Below are positions 6,680 to 13,219 of a stretch of DNA of 13,671 nt, piece by piece; the stretch's first letter is position 1; each line of letters opens with the position of its first letter. The notes beneath the pieces are model-generated. The model was not told where the DNA came from, searched no databases, and saw only the letters and a program-made list of their open reading frames with translations. The translations under genes and the position numbers were made by a program. The DNA comes from Actinobacteria bacterium 13_1_40CM_66_12 (GTDB lineage: Bacteria > Chloroflexota > Dormibacteria > Dormibacterales > Dormibacteraceae): contig MNEW01000044.1 of NCBI GenBank assembly GCA_001917895.1, positions 1 to 13,671 of the forward strand. The letters run 5' to 3'.

Positions 6680-7762
6680 TTACAGAAACCTGTAGACCGC
6701 GTCGCCAACGGCCGCGGTGACGCCGAGCGGCACACAGCGCCAGCCCGCCTCGAGGATTTTTTGCGGGCCGAGCGAATCCGTCGACGGGTCTTCCAACCGT
6801 TCGACGCGCGGCTGCGGGAAGTAGAAGCGATACAGCTGCCGCTCGTCCGCGCCCCACTTGGCCTTGAACTCCGCCAGCCCGCCATTGCCGCTGCTGACCT
6901 CGCCGAGGTCGTACTCGCGGAAACCTGCGCGCCGGAACGTTTCGATGGCATGCCACTGGATGAAGTCGTTCGGGCGCAGGCGGAGCTCGCTCCGGCGGCA
7001 GCCGTTGAACGCGTAGAAGACCGTGCTCCCGAACGTCAGGTACAGCGAACCGGCGATGAGCCGCCGCTCTCGCTCGGCGATCAGAAGGCGCATCAGACCG
7101 CGGGGCCTCAGCACCTCCCACATCGCGTCGAACAGACGAAACGGGCGTGGTGGCGTCATGTGAGTGCGCATGGTTTCCAGGTACAGCTCGTACCAGCTGC
7201 GAAGGTCCTCACGCGTTTCTGCCAGGCGGACGGCGACGCCGAGGCGGATCGCCTTGCGAACCGCCCACTTGAGCCGAGCCCGGTTGCGCGAGTTCCCGAA
7301 TCGGAGCTCGCCGGACGGACCGGGGAGCGTGAGCACATAAGCCGTGCGCCAGGGCATGCAAGTCAGTCCGCGGGCCGAGTCCATCGAGAAAGTCGCACTC
7401 GGCTTCATCTCGAGCCGCGTACCAGGCCGGTCGCGGACCAGGTCGATCGCGGCGCCGACCAGGGCGGTGGTCGCATGCTCATCGGTGGAAAGGGGGCCGG
7501 CGACCGGGGTGCGAGGCAGCGACGAGAGCCGGCGGCCGGTGCGCACGGTCGGTCCGAGAGGCAGTCCCTTGGTCCAGGCGAGCGGCAGGATCCCATGGAT
7601 CGCGCCGGCGGCGTCTTCGCAGGCGAGGCAAATCGAGTCCTGCCCGTACTCCCTTTCGAGGACGTGCAGCCAAGCGGGATGGTGGTAGATCAGAGCGGCA
7701 GGGTGGTTGTTCACGAAGGCGTCCCAGCGCGGGTCCTGCGCATCGATGTCGATGACGCGCAT
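6680..7762 (-). CDS. FemAB-like GNAT-superfamily acyltransferase
   Basis: A 360-residue protein of the FemAB-related GNAT group (BioF2-like acetyltransferase domain, PF13480 type). Relatives transfer acyl or aminoacyl groups to amines on cell-wall or polysaccharide precursors. It opens with a family-like PRWDAFVNNHPAALIYHHPAWL (near residues 11-32). The C-terminal half has the second GNAT lobe, including IAGSLYLTFGSTVFYAFNG, NDFIQWHAIETFRRAGFREYDLG and the characteristic GLAEFKAKWGA (FK at 299-300). The ATG at 7762 was chosen because the family domain begins here and everything upstream in the same frame beyond about 7980 is antisense to the divergent epimerase gene; a start slightly further upstream remains possible. 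The stop abuts the GTG of the PLP aminotransferase, so the pair reads as an amino-sugar synthesis plus N-acylation cassette. Substrate is unknown; lipid II bridge formation is a less likely alternative given the polysaccharide setting. Confidence 0.82.
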   Translation of the reverse strand: MRVIDIDAQDPRWDAFVNNHPAALIYHHPAWLHVLEREYGQDSICLACEDAAGAIHGILPLAWTKGLPLGPTVRTGRRLSSLPRTPVAGPLSTDEHATTALVGAAIDLVRDRPGTRLEMKPSATFSMDSARGLTCMPWRTAYVLTLPGPSGELRFGNSRNRARLKWAVRKAIRLGVAVRLAETREDLRSWYELYLETMRTHMTPPRPFRLFDAMWEVLRPRGLMRLLIAERERRLIAGSLYLTFGSTVFYAFNGCRRSELRLRPNDFIQWHAIETFRRAGFREYDLGEVSSGNGGLAEFKAKWGADERQLYRFYFPQPRVERLEDPSTDSLGPQKILEAGWRCVPLGVTAAVGDAVYRFL

Positions 7763-7981
7763 CCCGGCTGGTGCATCGGACTCTTTGGGCGACCCAGGGC
7801 TGACCGCGATCTGAGCGCCCACCTCTCTGCCCAGACTAAGTGCTGTTTGGGCTCGGGCTAAATGGGAGGTTGCGGCGGTGGGGTGGGCTGTTGTCCCGTC
7901 CCGGTTGAACACCAGCCTCCGTAGCTCTCCATACCACCCATTGTTGCGCCAGGATCCCTGTGGTTTCCTCGAACCGTCGCT
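7763..7981. other. Divergent intergenic region
   Basis: This 219-bp gap separates the minus-strand FemAB-like/aminotransferase pair from the plus-strand epimerase operon and is the longest non-coding stretch in the window. It must contain, or lie near, both outward promoters unless transcription enters from elsewhere. A TTGAAC at 7905-7910 could be a -35 element for the plus strand, but no convincing -10 box follows at the right distance. No operator-like dyad, riboswitch or small gene was recognised. Confidence 0.4.
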
Positions 7982-8992
7982 GTGAAGGTCGAAGGAAAGC
8001 GCGTGCTGGTCACGGGTGGCGCCGGCTTTGTCGGCAGCCACCTCGTCGACCTCCTGGCGCCCTCGAACGATGTGACGGTGATCGACGACTTCTCGGTGGG
8101 CACCCGCGCCAACCTCAGCTCGTCGCCCCAGGTCAACGTGCTCCACGCCGACATCCGCGACCGCGCCGCCATCGACGCCGCGGTCAAGCGGGCCGAGGTG
8201 ATCTTCCATCTGGCCGTCGTTTGTCTTCGCGTGTCGATTCCGGACCCGATGACGAGCCACGACGTCAACGCACTGGGGACCCTCAACGTCTTGCTCGCCG
8301 CCCGTGAGAGCTCCTCGCTCGATCGATTCGTCTATGTCTCGTCTTCAGAGGTCTACGGCACGGCGCGCCGGGTCCCGATGGACGAACGGCATCCGCTCAA
8401 TCCGATGACTCCATACGCGGCCGCGAAGCTGGCCGGCGAGGCGTATGCGTTGAGCTTCCATCGCACATACGGCCTGCCCGCCACCGTGATCAGGCCTTTC
8501 AACGTGTACGGCCCGCGGGCGCACGCCGAGGGCGCGAGTGGTGAAGTCATCCCCAGGTTCGTGGCGCGCGCTATCGCCGGCAAACCGCTCGTCGTATTTG
8601 GAGACGGACTGCAGACGCGGGACTTCACCTGGGTTGGCGACAGTGTGCGGGGCATCTTGGTGGCCGCCGAATGCGACGAGCTGGTAGGCGACTGCGTCAA
8701 CATCGCGCGCGGCCAGGAGGTGAGGGTCCTCGACATCGCCCGGCTCGTGCAGGAGCTGCTTGGCACGCGATCGCAGATCCAACACCAGGACGATCGCCCG
8801 GGCGATGTGCGGCGGCACTTCGCCGGAGTCGAGCGGGCCAGGTCGTTGCTGGGGTTCACCGCCGACGTCGGCATCGAGGAAGGCCTTGCACGCTACGTCG
8901 AATGGGTGAGCTCGCAGCCCCGACAGCTCGACTCGGCTCTTGAATCAGAGGAGGCCAGAAATTGGCAGCTCGCGGCGGCGGTCGGCGCCTAG
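7982..8992 (+). CDS. NAD-dependent sugar epimerase/dehydratase (extended SDR)
   Basis: A 336-residue extended short-chain dehydrogenase/reductase of the nucleotide-sugar epimerase/dehydratase family. It shows the Rossmann TGGAGFVGSHL motif (residues 11-21) and VIDDFSVGTRANL (34-45) for NAD ribose binding. Also present are VSSSEVYG (119-126) with the catalytic Ser/Thr region, Y145-x-x-x-K149 (YAAAK), and RPFNVYGPR (171-179). The length and the LDRFVYVSSSEVYG/NPMTPYAAAKLAGE context resemble UDP-hexose 4-epimerases and related 4,6-dehydratases, but substrate cannot be assigned. The GTG at 7982 lacks a clear Shine-Dalgarno; a GTG at 8003 has AAGGAAAG upstream, but it would remove the first strand residues, so 7982 is preferred. 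This is the first gene of a plus-strand operon in which each following gene overlaps its predecessor through the first GH26-like gene. It presumably supplies or converts a nucleotide sugar in the cytoplasm. Confidence 0.9.
   Translation: MKVEGKRVLVTGGAGFVGSHLVDLLAPSNDVTVIDDFSVGTRANLSSSPQVNVLHADIRDRAAIDAAVKRAEVIFHLAVVCLRVSIPDPMTSHDVNALGTLNVLLAARESSSLDRFVYVSSSEVYGTARRVPMDERHPLNPMTPYAAAKLAGEAYALSFHRTYGLPATVIRPFNVYGPRAHAEGASGEVIPRFVARAIAGKPLVVFGDGLQTRDFTWVGDSVRGILVAAECDELVGDCVNIARGQEVRVLDIARLVQELLGTRSQIQHQDDRPGDVRRHFAGVERARSLLGFTADVGIEEGLARYVEWVSSQPRQLDSALESEEARNWQLAAAVGA
8947..8954 (+). promoter_or_regulatory. Shine-Dalgarno site setting a TTG start
   Basis: AGAGGAGG lies within the 3' end of the first epimerase gene, seven bases before TTG at 8962. 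The near-perfect anti-16S complementarity and ideal spacing support TTG 8962 as the start of the second epimerase, even though it begins 31 bp inside the preceding gene. Confidence 0.75.
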
Positions 8993-9933
8993 CCACCCAC
9001 CGGGTCGCGGTCACCGGGGCCGGAGGCTTCATTGGCGCCCACCTGGTGGCGCACTTGCTCGCGACCGGTGCCCAGGTCGACGTGCTCGGGCCGACGCCGC
9101 TCAAGCGCCGGACGCTGCGATCGCTCATCGAGCGCGGCGAAGTGGTCTACAAGCCCTTCGCGCTCGAGACCGACGGTACTGGGCTGGCCGAAGCCCTCGA
9201 GGGCTGCAATGCGCTTGTGCACTTGCGATACCGACCGCCGGCGTCCGCTGGATTCTGGGACCAGCTTCTCGAAGGGGTGAATGAAAACCTGGTCGAGACG
9301 ATCCACCTGCTGGATGCCGCGGCGGAGGCCGGGGTTGCGCATGTGAGCCTCGCCAGCTCGGTGAGCGTTTACACGCCGCCCGCGGTCGGGGTTGACGAGG
9401 ATGCGCCGGTCGGCGAGCCGCTGAATGCCTACGCGATGGTGAAGGTCGCGCAAGAGGACTGCGTGCGGCACTGGACGCACCAAACCGGCAGGCCCGCCGC
9501 GATCCTTCGTCTGGCCACCGTCTACGGACCCGGCGAGACAGTCGGTCGCGCGATCCCGAACTTCATCCGCGCCGCGCTGTCTGGCGCGCAGCCGGTGGTC
9601 GCTGGGCGCGGTGCAGCGCAGTTCGATCCCATCTACGTCGGCGATGTAGCGGGAGCGTTTCTGTGCGCCATCGAAAAGAGCGCTGAGGGAACGTTCAACA
9701 TCGCCACCGGTCAAGGCTGGCCGACGAGGCACGTGGCGCGGCTTGTGATGAGGCTCTGCGCGGCGGATGGCGACGTCCAGCTCAATCACGCAGCGCCGGA
9801 TCGCGACCGTCCTGTCTGCAATGTCACCCGCGCCGAGAAAGTCCTCGGGTTCAAGGCGATGACGCCGCTCGAGGCCGGTCTACAGGCCGAGATCGACTGG
9901 CTGCGCAACGTGCAGCTCAGCAGGACCGCATGA
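8962..9933 (+). CDS. Second NAD-dependent epimerase/dehydratase (extended SDR)
   Basis: A 323-residue extended SDR with the Rossmann motif TGAGGFIGAHL (residues 18-28), a VHLRYRPPAS segment after the nucleotide-binding half (86-95), ASSVSVY (131-137) and Y157-x-x-x-K161 (YAMVK). LATVYGPGE follows, with the DPIYVGDVAGAF substrate-domain block typical of the group. It is only distantly similar to the SDR immediately upstream, so the pair probably catalyses two successive steps (for example dehydration/epimerisation then reduction or epimerisation) rather than being redundant. The TTG start is backed by AGAGGAGG seven bases upstream and lies 31 bp inside the previous gene. The stop overlaps the next start by 4 bp (ATGA). 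Substrate is unassigned. A nucleotide sugar is likely from the context; a role outside polysaccharide synthesis is not excluded, because this SDR branch is broad. Confidence 0.87.
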   Translation: MAARGGGRRLATHRVAVTGAGGFIGAHLVAHLLATGAQVDVLGPTPLKRRTLRSLIERGEVVYKPFALETDGTGLAEALEGCNALVHLRYRPPASAGFWDQLLEGVNENLVETIHLLDAAAEAGVAHVSLASSVSVYTPPAVGVDEDAPVGEPLNAYAMVKVAQEDCVRHWTHQTGRPAAILRLATVYGPGETVGRAIPNFIRAALSGAQPVVAGRGAAQFDPIYVGDVAGAFLCAIEKSAEGTFNIATGQGWPTRHVARLVMRLCAADGDVQLNHAAPDRDRPVCNVTRAEKVLGFKAMTPLEAGLQAEIDWLRNVQLSRTA

Positions 9934-10592
9934 GCGCGCTGCCCGAAAGCCTGCTGGATGACGTCGACCTGCGGCCGGTTTGGCTGCCCAGGCGGGCTCG
10001 GTTCAAGCGAGTCGTGGACGTCGTCCTCGGATCGATCGTGCTGATATTCGCCGCCCCGGTCATCGCTTGCCTGGTGGTGATCATCCGTCTCGACAGCCGC
10101 GGCCCCGCCCTGTACGGCCACAGGCGCATCGGTCATCTCGGCCGGCCCTTCACGTTGTGGAAGCTTCGGTCGATGTATCACCACAGCAGTCAGACGTACC
10201 ACCTCCAGGCGGCGCAGGACTGGTTCAAGGAGCAGCGGTCGGGCGAGCGTTACAAAACGGAGTCCGACCCGCGGATCACCCGGGTTGGCAAGTACTTGAG
10301 GCGGTCGAGCCTCGACGAGCTGCCCCAGCTCTTCAACGTGCTCCGAGGCGAGATGAGCCTCGTGGGGCCGCGACCGCTCATGCCCTACGACCGGCCATCG
10401 TACAAGACGTGGTACTTCGAGCGCGAAGTCATGAAGCCGGGGATCACGGGCCTGTGGCAGGTCTCGGGCCGGGACCGCCTCTCGGCTCCCGAGATGATGG
10501 TCCTCGACGTTCGCTATGTGCGCAGGTGGTCGCTCTGGTTCGACATCCAGATCCTGGCGCGCACCCTGACGATACCCCGGTGGCACACATGA
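9930..10592 (+). CDS. Monotopic phosphoglycosyl transferase (bacterial sugar transferase)
   Basis: A 220-residue protein of the bacterial sugar transferase family (PF02397 type). It transfers a sugar-1-phosphate from a UDP-sugar to undecaprenyl phosphate and so starts assembly of the repeat unit. The architecture is the minimal PglC-like core: a basic N-terminus, one hydrophobic re-entrant helix (about residues 27-52), WKLRSM (77-82), [25 protein letters not shown] with the catalytic Asp-Glu dyad at 129-130, [13 protein letters not shown] (140-152), and [13 protein letters not shown] (169-181). It lacks the N-terminal four-helix and CoA-binding-like domain of WcaJ/WbaP-type enzymes. It has a longer than usual linker (about 83-112) between the WKLRSM and DPRIT motifs. 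ATG 9930 overlaps the upstream stop by 4 bp, and its own stop overlaps the ATG of the GH26-like gene by 4 bp. It is the likely initiating enzyme of the locus; the first sugar is unknown. Confidence 0.92.
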   Translation: MSALPESLLDDVDLRPVWLPRRARFKRVVDVVLGSIVLIFAAPVIACLVVIIRLDSRGPALYGHRRIGHLGRPFTLWKLRSMYHHSSQTYHLQAAQDWFKEQRSGERYKTESDPRITRVGKYLRRSSLDELPQLFNVLRGEMSLVGPRPLMPYDRPSYKTWYFEREVMKPGITGLWQVSGRDRLSAPEMMVLDVRYVRRWSLWFDIQILARTLTIPRWHT

Positions 10593-11620
10593 TCCGACAC
10601 CAACCGATTCGTTACAGTCGACTGGGAGCGATCTTGCTCGCCTCCCTCTTGCTGGTCGTCGCCGTCCTGTCGGTTTCGCCGCGGGCGGCGCATGCCGCGA
10701 CGCTGCCGTGCACCGTGCAGTGGGGGATGTATGACACCAACACGCCCTGGGACCCCAACGAGACCGCCATCAAGAACCTGGATGCGGCTGTGAACCGCCA
10801 TTCCAGCATCGTCCACTGGTTCGCCCAGTGGGGTGACGGCGGAGCGGGCAACTTCTCGGCCAACCAGCCGTGGATGCTCAGCAACGTCCGCGCCTATTCG
10901 TCCGTGGGCGTCATGGGCTCCACGCCGTTCATCACCTGGGAGCCGTGGGGGCCGGCGCCGTACACGGCCGCGAACAACACCTTTCCGCTGCAGCAGATCG
11001 CTGCCGGAACCTTCGACTCCTACATCGACTCGTGGGCCAACGGCCTGCACGCGTATGGAGGTCCGGTCTTACTCGACTTCGGGCACGAGATGGACGGCAA
11101 CTGGTATCCGTGGGGCTACGGCGTCAACGGCAACACGGCCGCCGACTTCATCGCTGCCTATCGCCATACCCACGACCGCTTCGCCCTGGCCGGCGCCACC
11201 AACGTGCAGTTCGTGTGGACGGCCGACATCTGGAACCCCGCCGGCATCGACCCGACCACCTTCTATCCCGGTGATGCCTATGTGGATCGGATGGCGATCG
11301 ACGTCTTCAACTGGGGCGCTGCCGGCGGGGGGTGGGCCTCTTTGAGCCAGGGTCTGGAAGCCACGCATGTCTATTCGCGCCTCGCCGCTCTCTCCTCGAA
11401 GCCTCTGATGCTTGGCGAATGGGCAAGCGCCGAAGCCACTCCTGCCGACCCGGCGGGCGCATCGAAGTCGCAGTGGATTCTCGACGCCGCCCAGGCGATC
11501 GGCACCACCTACACGCGGATCACGGCGGTCTTCTGGTTCAACTGGGCGGGAAGCCCGTTTGCGCTGGACTCCTCTTCTTCGTCACTCGCGGCCGCAAACA
11601 CTGCGTTCGGCGGGTGCTGA
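10589..11620 (+). CDS. Secreted GH26-like glycoside hydrolase (free form)
   Basis: A 343-residue exported protein. Residues 1-36 form a signal peptide: a basic start, a hydrophobic core LGAILLASLLLVVAVLSV, and a probable cleavage after AHA. The mature part is a GH26-like (beta-mannanase-type) TIM barrel. VLLDFGHEMDGNWYPWG (160-176) carries the predicted acid/base Glu167, and KPLMLGEWAS (271-280) the predicted nucleophile Glu277. Many exposed aromatics (NTPWDP, WEPWGP, FVWTADIWNPAG) suit a sugar-binding cleft. It ends shortly after the barrel in FGGC, with no anchor, so it is probably released; Cys41 and the final Cys343 could form a disulfide. The ATG was chosen because it overlaps the phosphoglycosyl transferase stop by 4 bp (ATGA) and gives a proper signal peptide; the frame open further upstream is a shadow. 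The substrate may be the polymer made here rather than plant mannan, but this is inference. Confidence 0.88.
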   Translation: MIRHQPIRYSRLGAILLASLLLVVAVLSVSPRAAHAATLPCTVQWGMYDTNTPWDPNETAIKNLDAAVNRHSSIVHWFAQWGDGGAGNFSANQPWMLSNVRAYSSVGVMGSTPFITWEPWGPAPYTAANNTFPLQQIAAGTFDSYIDSWANGLHAYGGPVLLDFGHEMDGNWYPWGYGVNGNTAADFIAAYRHTHDRFALAGATNVQFVWTADIWNPAGIDPTTFYPGDAYVDRMAIDVFNWGAAGGGWASLSQGLEATHVYSRLAALSSKPLMLGEWASAEATPADPAGASKSQWILDAAQAIGTTYTRITAVFWFNWAGSPFALDSSSSSLAAANTAFGGC

Positions 11621-11693
11621 AGACGCCTCTGGACGCAGGTTTTCGGCCCCTCAGACGTTGAGTGCGTTGATCCCATAAACCGCGCGGCCTCCG

Positions 11694-11720
11694 TACGCAC
11701 GTGGTGCAGGCCGGTGCGTA
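11694..11720 (+). promoter_or_regulatory. Inverted repeat abutting the Shine-Dalgarno of the anchored GH26-like gene
   Basis: TACGCAC (11694-11700) and GTGCGTA (11714-11720) are perfect 7-bp inverted arms around a 13-base loop. The 3' arm ends directly where the GGAGGG ribosome binding site (11721-11726) begins. An alternative smaller hairpin, GCAC/GTGC at 11697-11707, would compete. Such placement could modulate translation, or the dyad could be an operator. The 109-bp gap between the two hydrolase genes shows no convincing -35/-10 pair. Confidence 0.3.
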
Positions 11721-11729
11721 GGAGGGCTG

Positions 11730-13151
11730 ATGAGGAAGGTCGGTTTGCGGCATCGGGCTGCTTCGGCGGTCGCTGCGATATGGCTGTCGCTGTCGGCGGT
11801 TGCCACCGGCGGGATTTCGCATCCCGCCATCGCTGCCGTCGCGCCTTGCACGGTCCAGTTCGGCATGTACGACACCAACACGCCGTGGGACCCGACCATG
11901 ACCTCGATCAGAAATCTCGACACGGCCATCGGCCGCCACTCCAGCATCGTGCACTGGTACGCGCAGTGGGGCGACGCCGGCTCGGGTAACTTCGCGGCCA
12001 ACCAGCCGTGGATGCTGAAAGCCGTACGCAACTACAGCTCGGTGGGTGTGACCGGGTCCACGCCGCTCATCACCTGGGAAGCGTGGGGTCCGTCGCCCAT
12101 GACGGTCGCCAACAACACGTTTCCGCTGACGAAGATCGCCGCGGGCGCTTTCGACCCGTACATCGATTCGTGGGCGGTTGGGCTGCGAACCTACGGCGCT
12201 CCGGTGCTGCTCGATTTTGGGCACGAGATGGACGGCAACTGGTACCCGTGGGGCAACGCAGTCAACGGGAACACGCCGGCCCAGTACGTCGCCGCCTTCC
12301 GACATGTTCATGACCGTTTCGTCGCGGCCGGCGCGACCAACGTGCAGTTCGTTTGGAACCCGAATGTCTGGAACCCGGCCGGGGTCGACCAGCGCGTCTT
12401 CTACCCCGGTGACGCTTATGTCGACTGGATGGCCATCGACGTCTACAACTGGGGGGCGAACGGCGGCGGCTGGGCCTCGCTTGCGCAAGGTCTCACCGTC
12501 GTCCAGACATACGCTCGCGTCGCCGGGCTCAACGCCAAGCCCATGATGCTCGCGGAGTACGCCAGCGCGGAGCCGGTGGCGGGCGATCCCGCGGGCGTCA
12601 CCAAAGGTCAGTGGATCATCGACGCGGCGGGCGCGATGGGGGCTCAGTTCCCGCGGCTGAAGGCCGCCATCTGGTTCAACCAGGAGGGCGGCACGTTCGC
12701 TCTCAACTCATCCGCGCCACCCCCGCCACCGCCTCCTTCTCCGGTTCCAACCCCGGTTAGCACCCCGCCGCCTTCGCCGGTGCCAAGCCACGCTCCCAGC
12801 CCGGTGCCAAGCCACGCTCCCAGCCCGGTCGCGGGCCACTCCCCCAGCCCGGTCGCGGGCCACTCCCCCAGCCCCGCAGCGGCCCCGCCGACGAGCGCCG
12901 GCAGGAGCCCGGCGCCCAGCGCCGCGCCGCCGGCGGGCCGCAAGAGCCCGAGCGCGACCGGTTCGCCGAAATCCGCCGCTGCCGCTACCAAGGCTTCGCC
13001 GCAGGCGACCCGTTTGGCCGCTTACAACTCCATCGATCCCGGGACCACGGCCGTGATGATCGGCGGTGCGCTCGTGGTGCTCGCGTTCCTCAGCTGGGCG
13101 ATCCAACGGGCGCTCGGCGCCGTCTTCGGCAAGCGCCTGAAAAAGCGCTGA
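11730..13151 (+). CDS. Membrane-anchored GH26-like glycoside hydrolase with Pro/Ser-rich linker
   Basis: A 473-residue paralogue of the preceding hydrolase, roughly three quarters identical over the catalytic domain by eye. Order: a signal peptide (about 1-36, ending ...HPAIAA); a GH26-like barrel (about 40-327) with GHEMDGNWYPWG carrying predicted acid/base Glu166 and MMLAEYASA carrying predicted nucleophile Glu276; a Pro/Ser/Ala-rich linker (about 329-425) that includes four 8-residue repeats (350-381). A hydrophobic helix (about 441-459) follows, then a basic tail ending KRLKKR. This predicts an outward-facing enzyme held in the cytoplasmic membrane, with the linker spanning the wall. No LPXTG sortase motif is present. 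ATG 11730 follows GGAGGG at short spacing. Unlike the genes upstream it does not overlap its neighbour, so it may be separately controlled. A role in trimming, length control or release of the polysaccharide is inferred. Confidence 0.88.
   Translation: MRKVGLRHRAASAVAAIWLSLSAVATGGISHPAIAAVAPCTVQFGMYDTNTPWDPTMTSIRNLDTAIGRHSSIVHWYAQWGDAGSGNFAANQPWMLKAVRNYSSVGVTGSTPLITWEAWGPSPMTVANNTFPLTKIAAGAFDPYIDSWAVGLRTYGAPVLLDFGHEMDGNWYPWGNAVNGNTPAQYVAAFRHVHDRFVAAGATNVQFVWNPNVWNPAGVDQRVFYPGDAYVDWMAIDVYNWGANGGGWASLAQGLTVVQTYARVAGLNAKPMMLAEYASAEPVAGDPAGVTKGQWIIDAAGAMGAQFPRLKAAIWFNQEGGTFALNSSAPPPPPPPSPVPTPVSTPPPSPVPSHAPSPVPSHAPSPVAGHSPSPVAGHSPSPAAAPPTSAGRSPAPSAAPPAGRKSPSATGSPKSAAAATKASPQATRLAAYNSIDPGTTAVMIGGALVVLAFLSWAIQRALGAVFGKRLKKR
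12777..12872 (+). repeat. Four tandem 24-bp coding repeats (8-residue units)
   Basis: Units lie at 12777-12800, 12801-12824, 12825-12848 and 12849-12872. The first two encode PVPSHAPS and are identical to each other at DNA level; the last two encode PVAGHSPS and are likewise identical to each other. This AABB pattern indicates two recent unit duplications within the linker of the anchored GH26-like protein, and the copy number is likely to vary between strains. Confidence 0.9.
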
Positions 13152-13188
13152 AGATCTGACGACGGCGTCCGGGACCCTGGCCCAGCCC

Positions 13189-13203
13189 GGGCGCCGGGCG
13201 CCC
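13189..13203 (+). terminator. Possible GC hairpin after the hydrolase gene
   Basis: GGGCGC and GCGCCC (13189-13194 and 13198-13203) can form a 6-bp all-GC stem with a CGG loop, 38 bases after the stop of the anchored hydrolase. No T-tract follows, so a classical intrinsic terminator is not supported. In DNA this rich in G and C such a palindrome may also be chance. Confidence 0.25.
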
Positions 13204-13219
13204 ATACCCGATCTCGCGA

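Noticed and set aside
6620..7861. Long plus-strand open frame of 413 codons
   Set aside because: It is antisense to the FemAB-like gene, has no recognisable domain and shows the Arg/Ala/Glu-rich composition of a shadow frame.
7982..8260. Upstream extension of the FemAB-like frame to 8260 on the minus strand
   Set aside because: It is antisense to the start of the first epimerase; the His/Arg/Asp-rich translation is a typical high-GC shadow and the family domain begins at 7762.
9980..10588. Upstream extension of the first GH26-like frame, giving a 546-residue product
   Set aside because: This part overlaps the phosphoglycosyl transferase in another frame; a clear signal peptide starts at ATG 10589.
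12777..12872. Possible CRISPR-like short repeats
   Set aside because: The units are directly adjacent without spacers, have a 24-bp period in frame with the protein and encode 8-residue linker units.
12644..12991. Gly/Ala-rich minus-strand open frame with repeats
   Set aside because: It is simply the reverse complement of the Pro/Ser-rich linker repeats; no independent evidence for a gene.
13020..13151. Sortase (LPXTG) sorting signal at the end of the anchored hydrolase
   Set aside because: The hydrophobic helix and basic tail fit, but no LPXTG or close variant precedes the helix.
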